Source of the DNA: Nicotiana tabacum
Taxonomy: Eukaryota > Streptophyta > Magnoliopsida > Solanales > Solanaceae
Direction of reading: 5' to 3'
NCBI RefSeq assembly: GCF_000715075.1
Contig: NC_134087.1
Coordinates: 110,647,161-110,711,160, forward strand
DNA length: 64,000 nucleotides
Below, in pieces: positions 44,930 to 57,156 of the stretch (position 1 is the stretch's first letter; every line of letters starts with the position of its first letter). The translations under genes and the position numbers were made by a program. The notes below the pieces were generated by a model, which was not told where the DNA came from, ran no database searches, and worked only from the letters and a program-made list of their open reading frames with translations.

Positions 44930-47900
44930 TGCCACGACCCAAAATCCAACTAGTCGTGATGGCACTTAACTCAACCCGCTAGGTAAGACAATTAACAACT
45001 AACCATTTAATGAGATTTATTAAGTGAAGAAATGATAATACAATAGCTGTTATACAAAGAATTTCCCAAGGACTGATAGCACTAATCATGAGTTTCTAAG
45101 ATTTAGATTTTACAAAGCTGGTATGAAATAAAATGCATCATCTGTTTGAAATATACACGAACAGATTAAAATTCTAAAGCTACCAAGATCAAGAGGCAGC
45201 TATGACAGGAACACAAACGCATATTCAAATCCAGCTCATGCCGTACACAGCAATATTAGCATCCAATATCTGAAAGAAAGGTGCAAAAGTGTAGTATGAG
45301 TACAACCGACTCCATGTATGTAATAAGTAACAAATCTAACCTTAGGTTGAAAGTAGTGACGAGCTAGAACAAAAGTCGGAGTCCAACACCAATAGCCAAC
45401 AACAGTTCATAACAACATAATAAAAGTGCTAAAAGAAGTAATTCAGAGATAAAATGTCAGCTCATTTACAATTTCGGAAAAATAGGCATGCTTTTCAAGT
45501 ATATTAGTGAAAACCAAATCTTTTATCAAAATCACCAAAAAAATATGAATTAAGTTTGTAAAACTGTGATTTTTCCAAAAGCTTTCATTAGGTAAATGTT
45601 TCATTTTTGAATGGCATGAGGAAAATACATCTCTATGCCTACATGTCAATGTGTATGTGAAGTAATGAATGATGCAATACCGTACAACATAAGAAAAATG
45701 CATCTCTATGCATGTATGTTAAGTGTGCATGTCGAATTCAATGCAACTCAGTGATAAAACCATATGCATACTCTCAGAGTATCAATTCACTCAATCCTCC
45801 CAATCACTCAATCCTTATAGTCACTTAGTCCTCACAGTCATTCAGCACTCGCTCTCGGCACTCACACTCGCACTCAGTAGGTACCTGCGCTAACTGTGGA
45901 TGTGCAAACTCCGGAGGGGCAATTACAGCCCAAGCGCTATAATAAGCCAATCATGACATGAATTAACAAAGCATGTCGCGGCTTGCAGCTCGATCCCATA
46001 AACATCCTCACAATCAAGCCCTCAGCCTCACTCGGTCATCAATCTCCCCAGTCTCTCGGTCTATTAATGTCATGAAAATTAGCCCAAAATGATGATATAA
46101 TGTATCAATAAATAGCAACAAAGACTGAGATATGATATGCCAATGAATGAGTATGACTGAGTATGTAACTGCAATTTAAACAAATAACTCAACAACATAT
46201 ATGAGCCTAGTGGGTCCTAACAGAATAAGCATATAGCCTAAATATGGTTTTTAACATGGATCACAACTCAATTACTCTAGAACGTAGAGATTTCACGGAT
46301 ACAAATAAGATTAGGTAACTACATGTACCACAGAAATAATCGAGTCACAATTCACACGGTGCACGCCCGTCACCTACCCATACGCCTGTCACCTAGCATG
46401 TGCATCACCCCATCTCCAACACATAACACGTGTATTCAGGGGTTCATACCCTCAACACTAAGTTTAGAAGTGTTACTTACCTCGAACAAGCTGAATCCAA
46501 TACCGAACAAGCCAAACGATACTCCAAAAATGTCATCCCGCGCGTACCGACCTTCGAAAGACTCGAGACTAGCCAAAAGCAACTCAAGAGCATCAAATAA
46601 TGCCTAATGAAACAATTCTAAATAATAAAGATCGAATCTTTAATCAAAACTCCAAAGTCAACCAAAAAGTCAAATCAGGGCCCGTACCTCGGAACCCGAC
46701 AAAACTTACAAAATTTGATAATCCATTTAATTATGAGTTCAACCATATAAGTTTCATTCAAATCCGACTCAGAATCGATGTTCAAAACTCGAAAATTCAC
46801 TCTATGAACCTTTAGACAAAATCCCCAATTTTTCTCTTTAAATTTCGCAATCCAATTACCAAAAACGAAGATAGATTCACGAAATATAACCAAAACCAAG
46901 TAAAAAACACTTATCCCAATCCATTTGGTGAAAATCTCCTTTACAATCTCCCAAATCGAGCTCCCCAACTCAAAATATGACCAAATGAACAAACTCTCGA
47001 TATTAAATATTTCTACTAATTGTTCTGCCTCGTTTTTTGTGCTAAACAATCCCTACACTCACTTTTGATGCCTCCAATAGATTTCTTATAAAATTTCAGT
47101 CGAGTTAGGCTTTTGAATAACTCCATTTGACCTTATAATGAAGGATATATGTTGGTTTCAATATTTGGAAATGGTACAGATTTTTAAATAAGAATTCAAT
47201 GGGAATTTCGTAATTAATCTGGAAAAATCTATCAACCCAATTCGTAGTAAAATGACCATAAATTCCTCATATGATGTCGAAACTTGATGATTCTAATTGT
47301 TATGGTTCCAAAATTACGATACAGATCTAAGCTTCAATGAAAAGAGAAATTGGAGCTCATTTGCTTAAATAGGGTACTATTTATGCTTCAAGAAACGACG
47401 TCGAAACATAAATAACGAGCGCAACACAACCCAAACCTATATAAAACTCGCCCGAGCCCCTCGGGACCCTGTCCGAACATACCAACAAGTCCCATAACAT
47501 AACACAGAATTACTCGAGGCCTCAAATCATGCATAACAATATCAAAACCATGAATCCCACCTCAAATCGAACTTAATGAACTTTGAATCTTTCAACATCC
47601 AAAACTCGTGTCGAACATTATCAAATCAACTCGGAATGAACTCAAATTTTTCACACAAGTCCTGAATGACATAACAAAGCTATTTCAATTCCCCAAACCA
47701 CAATTCGAACCCGATATGATCAAAGTCAACTCCTGGTTAAACTTATGAACATTTCAAATCTTTAACTTTCCAACTTTCGCCAAAATAGTATCGAAACCTT
47801 CTAACATTATCCAAATGCAAATCCGGGCATACGTCCAAGTTTAAAATCACTATCCAGACCTAATGGAACCATCAAAACTCACATTTGAGGTCAAGTATTA

Positions 47901-48093
47901 AAAAGTCAAACTTGGTCAACTTTTCCAACTTAAAGCTTCCTAGTTGAGAATCATTATTCAAAATCTATTCCGAATAACCTAAAAACCAAAACCTATGATT
48001 CACACAAGTTATAATACAACATATGAAGCTACTTAAGACTTCAAACGGCTGAATGGAAGGCTAATGCTCAAAACGACCGGTCGGGTAGTTACA
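44930..48093 (-). mobile_element. 3' LTR of the minus-strand non-coding element, 3164 bp
   Basis: In plus view it starts TGCCACGACCCAAAATCCAA and ends GGTCGGGTAGTTACA. Read on the minus strand the LTR begins TGTAACTACCCGACCGG. The target copy GGAAT lies at 44925-44929. It is about 340 bp longer than the 5' copy because of several deletions there. Short CACTCA/AGTCACT-rich iterations occur at 45785-45880. No protein is encoded. Confidence 0.85.
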
Positions 48094-48105
48094 TTCTTCC
48101 CACTT
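48094..48105 (-). promoter_or_regulatory. Polypurine tract
   Basis: The minus strand reads AAGTGGGAAGAA immediately before the 3' LTR, the expected plus-strand-DNA priming site for a minus-oriented element. Confidence 0.8.
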
Positions 48106-51100
48106 AAACATATGTTCGTCCTCAATTGTGCCCAGAGTCGTTCCAAAGCCATCAAATCATCGTGTAACCTTACCATGAACATACTCGGGGGTGATCCCAT
48201 GTCACCCAACCCATATAAGTCTGACAAGACAACATAACTATAGATCCTTAATTCAACCTTAACTCATAAGCCTTAGAAACCCATTTCCAACATTCAGAAT
48301 TTTCCTATAAAACCCGAATTCTCGCATTTACACACTGTATAAGTTTGAACAAGCTGCACCAAGTCATAACCATGACCCAAGATACAATCACATGATATAC
48401 CACATATCTCAAATACACATAATAATAACTTCTGATCACCGTAGCTGCTCAAAACAAACCCGACACCTGTAACAAACCTCATGTCAATGAAAATCTCGTT
48501 CTAAAACCTTCATACACTGCCAATGATGAAAGAAACACGTAGAAACTCATAACCACTTATCAGATCAACAAGTCATGGAGCTCCCTCTCCTTCAACAAGA
48601 GCTATAACCAATTTCTAAGCCGATCAGCGACATTATCATTCCAAAGATACTGCAATCAAATCCAATAGCACCCATTCTAGGTCCGACGACCTCATCTCAT
48701 CAAATATAACTGCCCTACTGACATGTCACACCAATTCAACCTAGAGCGACAAACGTGCAATCCGTGCACTAATATGCAACAATTCAAATGCACCCAAAAA
48801 TAGGAAATGACTCAAATAAGAGGAACGTCCCGCAAACTTAACAAGTAACACCCCAACCGCAATACTATGAACCCATCATACATAGTAGAACCAAGACACA
48901 CTAATCTAACACAAAGGATCATATCTCAATATAATTCCGCTGCAATGCGTGATCCTATCTAAACACTGGTCCATATGAAATGCCTCAAGCCACAATGCTA
49001 CTAATCAACAACCACACACAATTTGACATTAAGTACACAAAGTGCATGGACATAACTATGAAGAAGAGAATAACACTATATACCATAGTCCAAAAAGAAC
49101 ATAACCAAAGCGCAATCAATCATTCAACACTCTAATACCCATCTCGCTCAAATTCCGCTATAAGGCCTAAGTAGAATTGCACCACGTGTGCATATAACCA
49201 GCAATCACCACCTCTCGTAGCATAGAAGAGTAACACATATAGCATATTCGATCACTAACAAGATAAACTTTAATCGAATTCCACACTCCTCAACATAGAC
49301 GGTTCAGAGTTAATAAATCTGACCCGGTGTAGAATACACATCCTTATTAAGCCTACCAATGAGCACCCAAATCAACCCTGGTCATGCACAAGTAGATAAT
49401 TAACCCTCTAAAAGTCCACAATGACTTAACCATAATACATACTATCATTTGGCTAGCTTTGGCCACACCTTCACAGTCCACAACCACGAAACAACCCGCT
49501 TTTGAGAACTCCCAATCTCCAAATCCATAGAACACGTGAATCACCACATTTGATACCAACTCCACCGTCCAAATGTCTAACACATATCTCATACATGATC
49601 ATCCTATGAGGAATACTTCTATAATTCTTCTGTGCCACATAGCAAAATCAGAATATCAGCATTCGATCAACCAGGCGAGTACCGCAATACCAATGAAGCA
49701 TCCGTAAGTCAAAACTCAGTGCGCCTTCTGAGACGCACACCCTTCTCAAGCAATACCAAGTAGTAATATCATTCATCTAGTCATCTAAAACCATCCATGT
49801 TGCCTAAGAATTTTTGACCTTCCCTTCAAAACTAAACAGTGACCTTGCACACGCAAATCTTAATCTCATACAACACACCGCATCTATCATGCCATCATAT
49901 AAAAAGTACAAGAATCTCATAAGCAACTCTGAGTCACAATCAGAATACATACCCGGTCAATCGGAAACCTTCCATTTGATCCCATCTAGGAGAAAACCAC
50001 AATACACAATATGCTCCTCACACCGGTAGGAAATATCCATCTCAAACCATGGTAAAAACCATCGAGAACTCCTTAGAACCCATTTGCACATAACCAAGCC
50101 ACCAGAACTGAATCTCCATCACTCAACCAAGCCACGTAGGTCTCCAAACCCAAGAATATTGCCACAAACACTTATAGAGACTCACCACATCACAAGTATC
50201 CAAAGAACCGATCATATCCATGGTCGTGCTGATCCAACCTACTACCAAGTTGTCCCATTTCTCTGAGTCCCTTCCGAATTACCCTCAAGTTGACTCCATG
50301 GGTTCATAACATTAGGGTGGTACCCTCAACCTTACACCAAGCACTGAAGTTCCCGACGCCAGAAGGAATCAAGACAGTCTATGATGAGCAACCGTCCGCA
50401 AAGGAAATGTTCGTAGTTAACAAGGTGATCTCAGTGCCCGTGGTCTCGACATCAAAGAACACAGAGCCAACCAGGAAAGAAGAAATTAAATAGCAATCAC
50501 CGATACCAATCCCGACCAAACTGGGAGAACGAGGAGTAGACGAAAAGGTTGATTACGAAGTTCATAGATCGTTCATAGCTCCTGATGATACCGACACCAC
50601 CAAATCGACGGTCGAGGAGCTGGAGCAAGTCATATTGATCGAGCATTTACCCGATCAGAAGGTATACCTGGGCATAGGGTTTCCCCTTGCCAGAACATTA
50701 GGATCCTTACCCAAAGCTCACTACAAGAGATCCTAGCATAAGATCCACACTGCTCTAAGGCCCATAAGCCGCCATCTTTTCTCTTAAGCATCCCAAAAGT
50801 ACCATAACCGAGACACCTACTCTGAAGAGACATTCTATGAATCTAAAGTCATTTCTTTCACCGTCTTGATACTGAAATGTAGGATCCATATTGATAAAGA
50901 AATACCGCGAGTCTCGGCACCATCTAATGTAAATCTCAGATCCTAACCATATACAAATCCGGAAAATTCTCAATTGCTACATATAAATCTTAAGTCCATT
51001 GGAACCTTTTCAAAGGTTATCCACTCTGCTCAAATCTCAATTGCATCGACTAAACGGGCCAAACAACTTGTGCTCCATTAGCACGATAATACCCAAAGAA

Positions 51101-52363
51101 GTAATCCACAACTTTAAGCAACCGAGCAATTTCCTCCTCCCTGCGCACTGCATCCTTCATGAATAACAACTCAATCATTCCATGATTCTCATATACCCAT
51201 AAAGTGTAACATAACCCTTATCCAGAAATTCCTTTACTCGAGTCATCCTCGATCCCAACCTTCATAAGTCACCTATATTTCACAAGTATGCCTCAAACCG
51301 AAGCTAGTACAACACATCATTATGCAATCAAATCGTTGATAACAGATTCCCCCACTTGGCTCAAAGTCATAGATCAAACCACTTGATAATTCACAATGCC
51401 CATACTATATTACTAACATAATACCACCGTGAGGTGCAACTAAATATTTCATAAACCTATGTAACACTAACCATATAATACTTCAAATTATCTGCTAGGC
51501 TCGCATTCATCCTCGTGACGGTCAGATCAACTTCTTCAACCAATCTAAACTCAAATTGCAACACCTATAACCCACTGATAGAAAAGAAAGCCTCCACACA
51601 ACATCATAAGGATCACACATCAGTAGATTACCTCGCAGGTGATAACCTACCTACTTAGCCTCAAACTAACATCTCTATATACCCTTTCACAACCACAACT
51701 ACTACGCGATAACTTAATCTTCCTGAGCCTGAATTCATCAACAAGACATGAAAATCTACTTCGTTCCACAAATGGAATAACATGAAAGAATCTCTCAAAA
51801 ATCTTTATAACTCAAGACTCTATGTCACATCAACAGAAATCAAGCACCCAATAGTCCTTTTCACATCCCAAGCAAACTCTTCTCGTCATATTCAAACCAC
51901 CTAAACACATCTCGCAGCCACATCATACTCATCATATAGCCATCCAACCACTCACCGAGCCACAAATTCCACTCATAGGGACACTACCGGACATATAAGT
52001 CCAAAATTATGAACTTACGCAACTGAAACTACCAAGCCTAAGCTGCAGTCTAAACCTAGCCTCAAGCCCTCCAAACTGGCCTATCACCGAAACACCGGAA
52101 ACACATCTCGTACCTCATCCATTAAATCACAAGTCGTCGATGTACAACTGATACCGAGCGCTCACACACACATACGAGTGAGTGGAAGAAATTCAAAGAG
52201 ATACGCTTCAAGCTGAATTGATGTCGCACGATAAGGAAAGAAAGACGAGAAGTTTATCCTAACTGCCCTGTAGCCTCTTGAAGATAGGTATGAATGTCAT
52301 CATACCGATCCGCAAGACTCTACTGGACACTTACTCATGACTCGGAGAACCTATGAACCTAGA
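48106..52363 (-). mobile_element. Non-coding interior of the minus-strand LARD-like element
   Basis: About 4.26 kb without gag, protease, RT or integrase motifs in its own orientation. ORFs are at most 79 codons. Its leader, next to the primer-binding site, resembles the leader at 8369-8657. A fragment of another element (50290-50690) lies inside. The size is similar to the summed interior of the other LARD-like element (about 4.2 kb). Confidence 0.65.
50290..50690 (+). pseudogene. Tat-type protease-RT linker fragment inside the LARD-like element
   Basis: The plus strand reads PWVHNIRVVPSTLHQALKFP, PSAKEMFVVNKVISVP, then after a TAG at about 50491 PTKLGERGVDEKVDYEV, FIAPDDTDTTKSTVEELE and LIEHLPDQKVYLG. 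This is the segment after the protease and before RT in Tat elements and is oriented opposite to its host. Borders are approximate and no target duplication was identified. Confidence 0.75.
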
Positions 52364-52375
52364 GCTCTGATACCA
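52364..52375 (-). promoter_or_regulatory. Primer-binding site of the minus-strand LARD-like element
   Basis: The minus strand reads TGGTATCAGAGC (initiator tRNA-Met type), three bases from the LTR at 52379. Confidence 0.9.
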
Positions 52376-52378
52376 ACT

Positions 52379-55201
52379 TGTCACGATCCAAAATCCAAAT
52401 AGTCGTGATAGCACCTAACCTAACTTGCTAGGTAAGCCAATTAACAACTAACCAATTTAATGAGATTTATTAAGAGAAGAAATGATAATACAACTAATGT
52501 TATACAAAAAAATTTCCAAGGACTGGTTGTACAAATTATGAGCTTCTAAGATTTAGATTTTACAAAGCTGGTATGAAATAAAGTACATTATCTGTTTGAA
52601 ATATACATGAACAGATTAAAATTCTAAAGCTACCAAGATAAAGCAGAATCTATGACCGGAACACATATGCATCTTCAAATCCAGCTTCTGCCGTACACAG
52701 CAATATTAACATCCAACATCTGCAAAAAAGGTGCAGAAGTGTAGTATGAGTACAACCGACTCCATGTACTCAATAAGTAACAAACCTAACCTTAGGTTAA
52801 AAGTAGTGACGAGCTGGAACAAAAATCGGAGTCCAACACCAATAGCCAACAACAGTTCATAACAACATAATAAAAGTGTTAAAAGAAGTAATTCAAAGAT
52901 AATATGTCAACTCGTTTACAATTCCAGAAAAATAGGTATGGTTTTCAAGCATATTAGTGAAAACCAAATCTTTTATTGGAATCACCAAAAAAATATGAGT
53001 AAGTTTGTAAAACTGTGATTTTTGCAAAAGCTTTCATTAGGTAAATATTTCATTTTCGAATGACATGAGGAAAATCTGTGTATGTGAAGTCATGAATGAT
53101 GAAATACCGTACAACATAAAAAAAATGCATCTCTATGCATGTATGTCAAGTGTACATGTCGAATGCAATGCAACTCAGTGATAAAACCATATCATACTCT
53201 TAGAGTATCAATTCACTCAAACCTGCCAATCACTCAGTTCTCACAGTCACTTAGTCCTCACAGTCACTCAGCACTCGCTCTCAGCCCTCATGCTCGGCAC
53301 TCGCACTCGTACTCAGTAGGTACCTGCACTCACTATGGGTGTGCACAGTCCGGAGGGGCAATTCCAGCCCAAGCACTATAATAAGCCAATCATGGCATGG
53401 ATAAATAAAGCATGTTGCGGCGTGCAGCCTGATCCCATAAACATCCTTACAGTCAGACCCTCGGCCTTACTCACCAACAACAGAGACTGAGGTATAATAT
53501 GCCAATGAATGAGTATGACTGAGTATGTAACTGCAATTTAAGCAAATAACTCAACAATAGTTTTGACCCCAGTGGGTCCCAACAGGATAAGAATATGGCC
53601 TAAGCATGATTTCTAACATGGATCACAGCTCAATTACTCTAGCACGTAGAGGTTTCATGGATACAAATAAGATTAGGTAACTACATAGAACCACAGAAAT
53701 AACCGAGTCACATTTCACACGGTGCACACTCACACGCCTGTCATCTAGCATGTGCGTCACCTCAACGCCAACACATAACACATGTATTTAGGGGGTCCAT
53801 ACCCTCAATACCAAGTTTAGAAGTGTTACTTACTTTGAATAGGCCGAATCCAATACCGAGCAAGCCAAACGATACTCCAAAAATGCCATCCCGCATGTAC
53901 CGACCTTCGAACAACTCGAAACTAGACAAAAGCAACTCAAGAATATCAAATAATTCCTAATTAAACAATTCCAAACGATAAAGTCGAATCTTTAATCAAA
54001 ACCCAAAAGTCAACCAAAAAGTCATATTTGGGCCCGCACCTCGGAGCCCGACAAAACTCATAAAATCCGATAGCCCATTCAATTACGAGTTCAACCATAC
54101 AAGTATCATTCAAATCCGACTCTGAATCGATGTTCAAAACTCAAAATTTCACTGTATGAAACTTTAGACAAAATCCCTAGTTTTTCTCTTTAAAATTCAT
54201 AATTCAATTACAAAAAATGTGGATAGATTTACGAAATATAACCAAAAAAATTTAGAGAACACTTACCCCAATCCACTTGGTGAAAAGTTGCCTCTAAAAT
54301 CTCCCAAATTCGAGCTCCCCAACTCAATATTACCAAATGAGAAAACCCTTGATATTAAATATTTCTGCCAGTTGTTCTGCATTGTTTCTTATGCCAAATG
54401 ATCCCTAAACTCGCTTGTGATACCTCCAATAGATTCCTTATGAAATTTCAGTCAAGTTAGGCTTTTGAATCACTCTATTTGACCTTACAATGAAGGAGAT
54501 ATGTTGGTTTCAATATTTGGAAATAGTTTCGATTTTTAAATAAGAATTCAATGGCAAATTCGTAATTAATCTGGAAAAAATCTGTCAACCCAATTCTTAA
54601 TAAAATGACCATAAATTCCTCATACGATGTTAAAACTTGATGATTCTAATTGCTATGGTTCCAAAATTACGATACGAATCTAAAGCTTCAATCAGAATAG
54701 AAATTGGAGCTCATTTGCTGTATGTGGTACTATTTATGCTTGAAAAACGACGTCGAAACATAAAAAGCGAGCGCAACACAACCCAAACCTATCCGAAACT
54801 CACCCGAGCTCCTCGGGACCCCCTCCAAACATACCAAAAAGTCCCATAACATAACACGAACTTATTCAAAGCCCGAAATCACGCATAACAATATCAAAAC
54901 CATGAATCACACATCAAATCGTACTTAATGAACTTAATATCCAAGCATACGCCCAAGTTAAAAGTCACCATCCGGACCTAACGGAACTACCAAAATTCCG
55001 AGGTCACGTACTAAAAAGTCAAATTTGGTCAACTCTTCCAAAGCTTCCTAGTTGAGAATTATTCTTCCAAATCAATTCCGAATAACCTGAAAACTAAAAC
55101 CGACGACTCACACAAGTCATAATACATCATATGAAGTTACTTAAGACTTCAAACGGCTGAACGGAATGCAAATACTCAAAGCGATCAGTCGGATCATTAC
55201 A
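52379..55201 (-). mobile_element. 5' LTR of the minus-strand LARD-like element, 2823 bp
   Basis: In plus view it starts TGTCACGATCCAAAATCC and ends GGATCATTACA, with the target copy GGAAC at 55202-55206. It is closely similar to 44930-48093 but lacks several pieces, including about 240 bp near 54940 that corresponds to 47580-47815. Many substitutions separate the two LTRs, so the insertion is not recent. Confidence 0.87.
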
Positions 55202-55502
55202 GGAACGTATGTTATTGCCGGATGTACCAGATGAATAAACATCAAAAGCATTTACCAAGGGTCTTAATCCCTCAAGCTCCGATGCCTCAAGGAAATTAAA
55301 GGAGATTTTGTTAGAATTTCAAGTAACAGCTTGGGTAGATGTTCATAGCATGTACGAGTCAAAGATTCACATAGAAGATGATAAGATACTTAAATCAATA
55401 TCTTCTACGGCCCGAAATCAACGTCAATTGAACTTTGATCGGAGGCATTTCAGACACCATTTTGAACCATACCCACTAGGATCACGGACTGATATGAGGT
55501 AG
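55202..55502 (+). pseudogene. Tat gag, 3' part
   Basis: It continues the gag at 44929 after removal of the inserted element: MLLPDVPDE, stop, KAFTKGLNPSSSDASRKLKE and LLEFQVTAWVDVHSMYESKI. The open frame ends at 55502. Protease, RT and integrase do not follow, so the element carries gag only. Confidence 0.8.
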
Positions 55503-56602
55503 GGGCATAGCCGAAGCGAGTCGCCAGAAAGTAACTTCGATGAAAGACAATAATGTCTATGAATGCTGGGGACTGTTGCATCAAAGCTGCAGAAACCGTG
55601 ACAATAAGTACCGGAAATATCTAAAGATGGCTCTGGAACAATCCATACAGGATACCGGAGATAGCGCGAACTGGCTTAACGAAAGGGACTGGAGATTGCC
55701 AGATAAATGACTAGGGATTGCCAGATCAGCCCCGAAAAAAAAAGAAATAGAAGGAATCAAAATTATGAATCCGCTAGAACCAATAAATTCCAGCCCGATC
55801 ACAATTCTCTTGCAAGGTCTTTTATTCATTTCTTGTAAATTGTCGTATATGCAAAGTTATAGTCACTTGTTGTAATTTCAAGGAATGGAATGAAGCAAAA
55901 CTTGCGCTTTATAAAATATTCTCGTATATGTTTGAATGAACAAAATTATTCTTAATATTTGCTCATACTTAGAAGCAAAAAATGATTATAAATCCGAACA
56001 ATTGTGCCCAGATAAACAGGAGAAGTTCTCTTCATAAGTACTGGAAACATAAGGGCCCTATCTTATGAAGTCATTCAATCAAATGGCTAAATGTCGGATA
56101 CCTTATTTTCCAATCACAAAATTAACCGGATGCATTAAATATTTGGACTTTATCAAAATCAGAAGTACAAATTCTAGGTCATTAACACCCCTGGTTTCTA
56201 AGGCTATGTGGTTATAAAAGTTTTTGAGTTCAACTAAAAACCCAAGAATTAAAACTCAAAGAAAGGTTTTTGGGTACAACTAAAAATCCAAGAGTCAAAA
56301 CTCAAAAAAATATTTTTGGGGTTCAACTGAAAACCCAAAAGTCAAAATTCAAAGATTAAATTCAAGGTGAACACTAAAAACCCGAGATCAAACTTTTGAT
56401 AGTACTTCTTCAGCGCCAACCAATCGTCAATGAGAGAATAATAAATTGTCATTTGAATCCCTAAGTTCTCCACTCTTTTTTCATTTGCCCGGTTTTTGTC
56501 TCGATTCGATTTTTCTAGCAAGTTTTTTAATGAGGCAGTAACGAGAGTGGAAAACTTTCACTTTCCGATCACATCACAATAAGTAACCGAAAAGTGTGGG
56601 AC
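55503..56602 (+). other. Non-coding 3' region of the gag-only Tat element
   Basis: No pol domains are seen. It includes the 46-bp repeat array and the conserved post-integrase block with CCCGGTTTTTGTCTCGATTC near 56490. The latter indicates that the pol genes were deleted between about 55550 and 56400 while the distal 3' region stayed. A weak polypurine tract AAAGTGTGGGA lies at 56591-56601. Confidence 0.6.
56220..56395. repeat. 46-bp tandem repeat, about three and a half copies
   Basis: G(T)TTTTTG(A/G)G(T)...CAACTAAAAACCCAAGA starts at 56220, 56266 and 56312, with a truncated copy (CACTAAAAACCCGAG) after 56370. Confidence 0.88.
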
Positions 56603-57156
56603 TATCTATATACGGTGAAAACCGATCTCAAAAGATGAGCAAATTAGGAAGCAATACATGTCAAGGATGACCGATCAACAGTGATTCAACCACGTTGATA
56701 CCAGATACAAACCTTAAAAATATGACTTTTGTAGAAACGTTACGGAAGATCCCAATCTTTATTATTTTTATCGGCCTTTATTGGGTTTTGTTAGCCTTTA
56801 TTATTCTTTTTACCTTTTAATTACATTTTATTGTAGCATTAATATTGATAATTAAGGGGCAGAATCTATAATCATACACCCGATAGCTCTAGTATAAATA
56901 GAGGCTTTCATTCTATTGTATGAGGAGGAAAAAATACTGATAGCAAAAGGCCTTTCTCTCAAGCTTTATATAAGTATTGTCGAGATTTTCTAATTATTCT
57001 TGATTTCAGTGGGAACATTCTGAAGCTCAGGCTTGTCTTTCCTTCAATTCTCTTTATTTTAATTGCTTTGTTCTTCGTTACTTTATTTTATCGGATTAAT
57101 TTAATTCACATATCTATAAACCACGTACAAATTTAACTTACCATTTTTCCGGTAAA
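56603..57156 (+). mobile_element. 3' LTR of the gag-only Tat element
   Basis: It is similar to 43092-43670 (blocks GTGAAAA, GATGAG(T/C)AAATTA, GAAGCAA(C/T)ACATGTCAA, TATAAATA at 56893). It lacks the SINE present in the 5' copy. The right border near 57156 is estimated from CCATTTTTCCGGTAAAA, the usual end before a primer site in this family. Confidence 0.7.

Noticed and set aside
46323..46815. Small plus-strand ORFs in the LTR as genes
   Set aside because: They are not kept open in the other LTR copy at 53.6-54.2 kb.
43020..57156. Endogenous pararetrovirus
   Set aside because: No movement protein or viral coat motif; gag type, LTRs and target duplications fit Ty3/gypsy elements.
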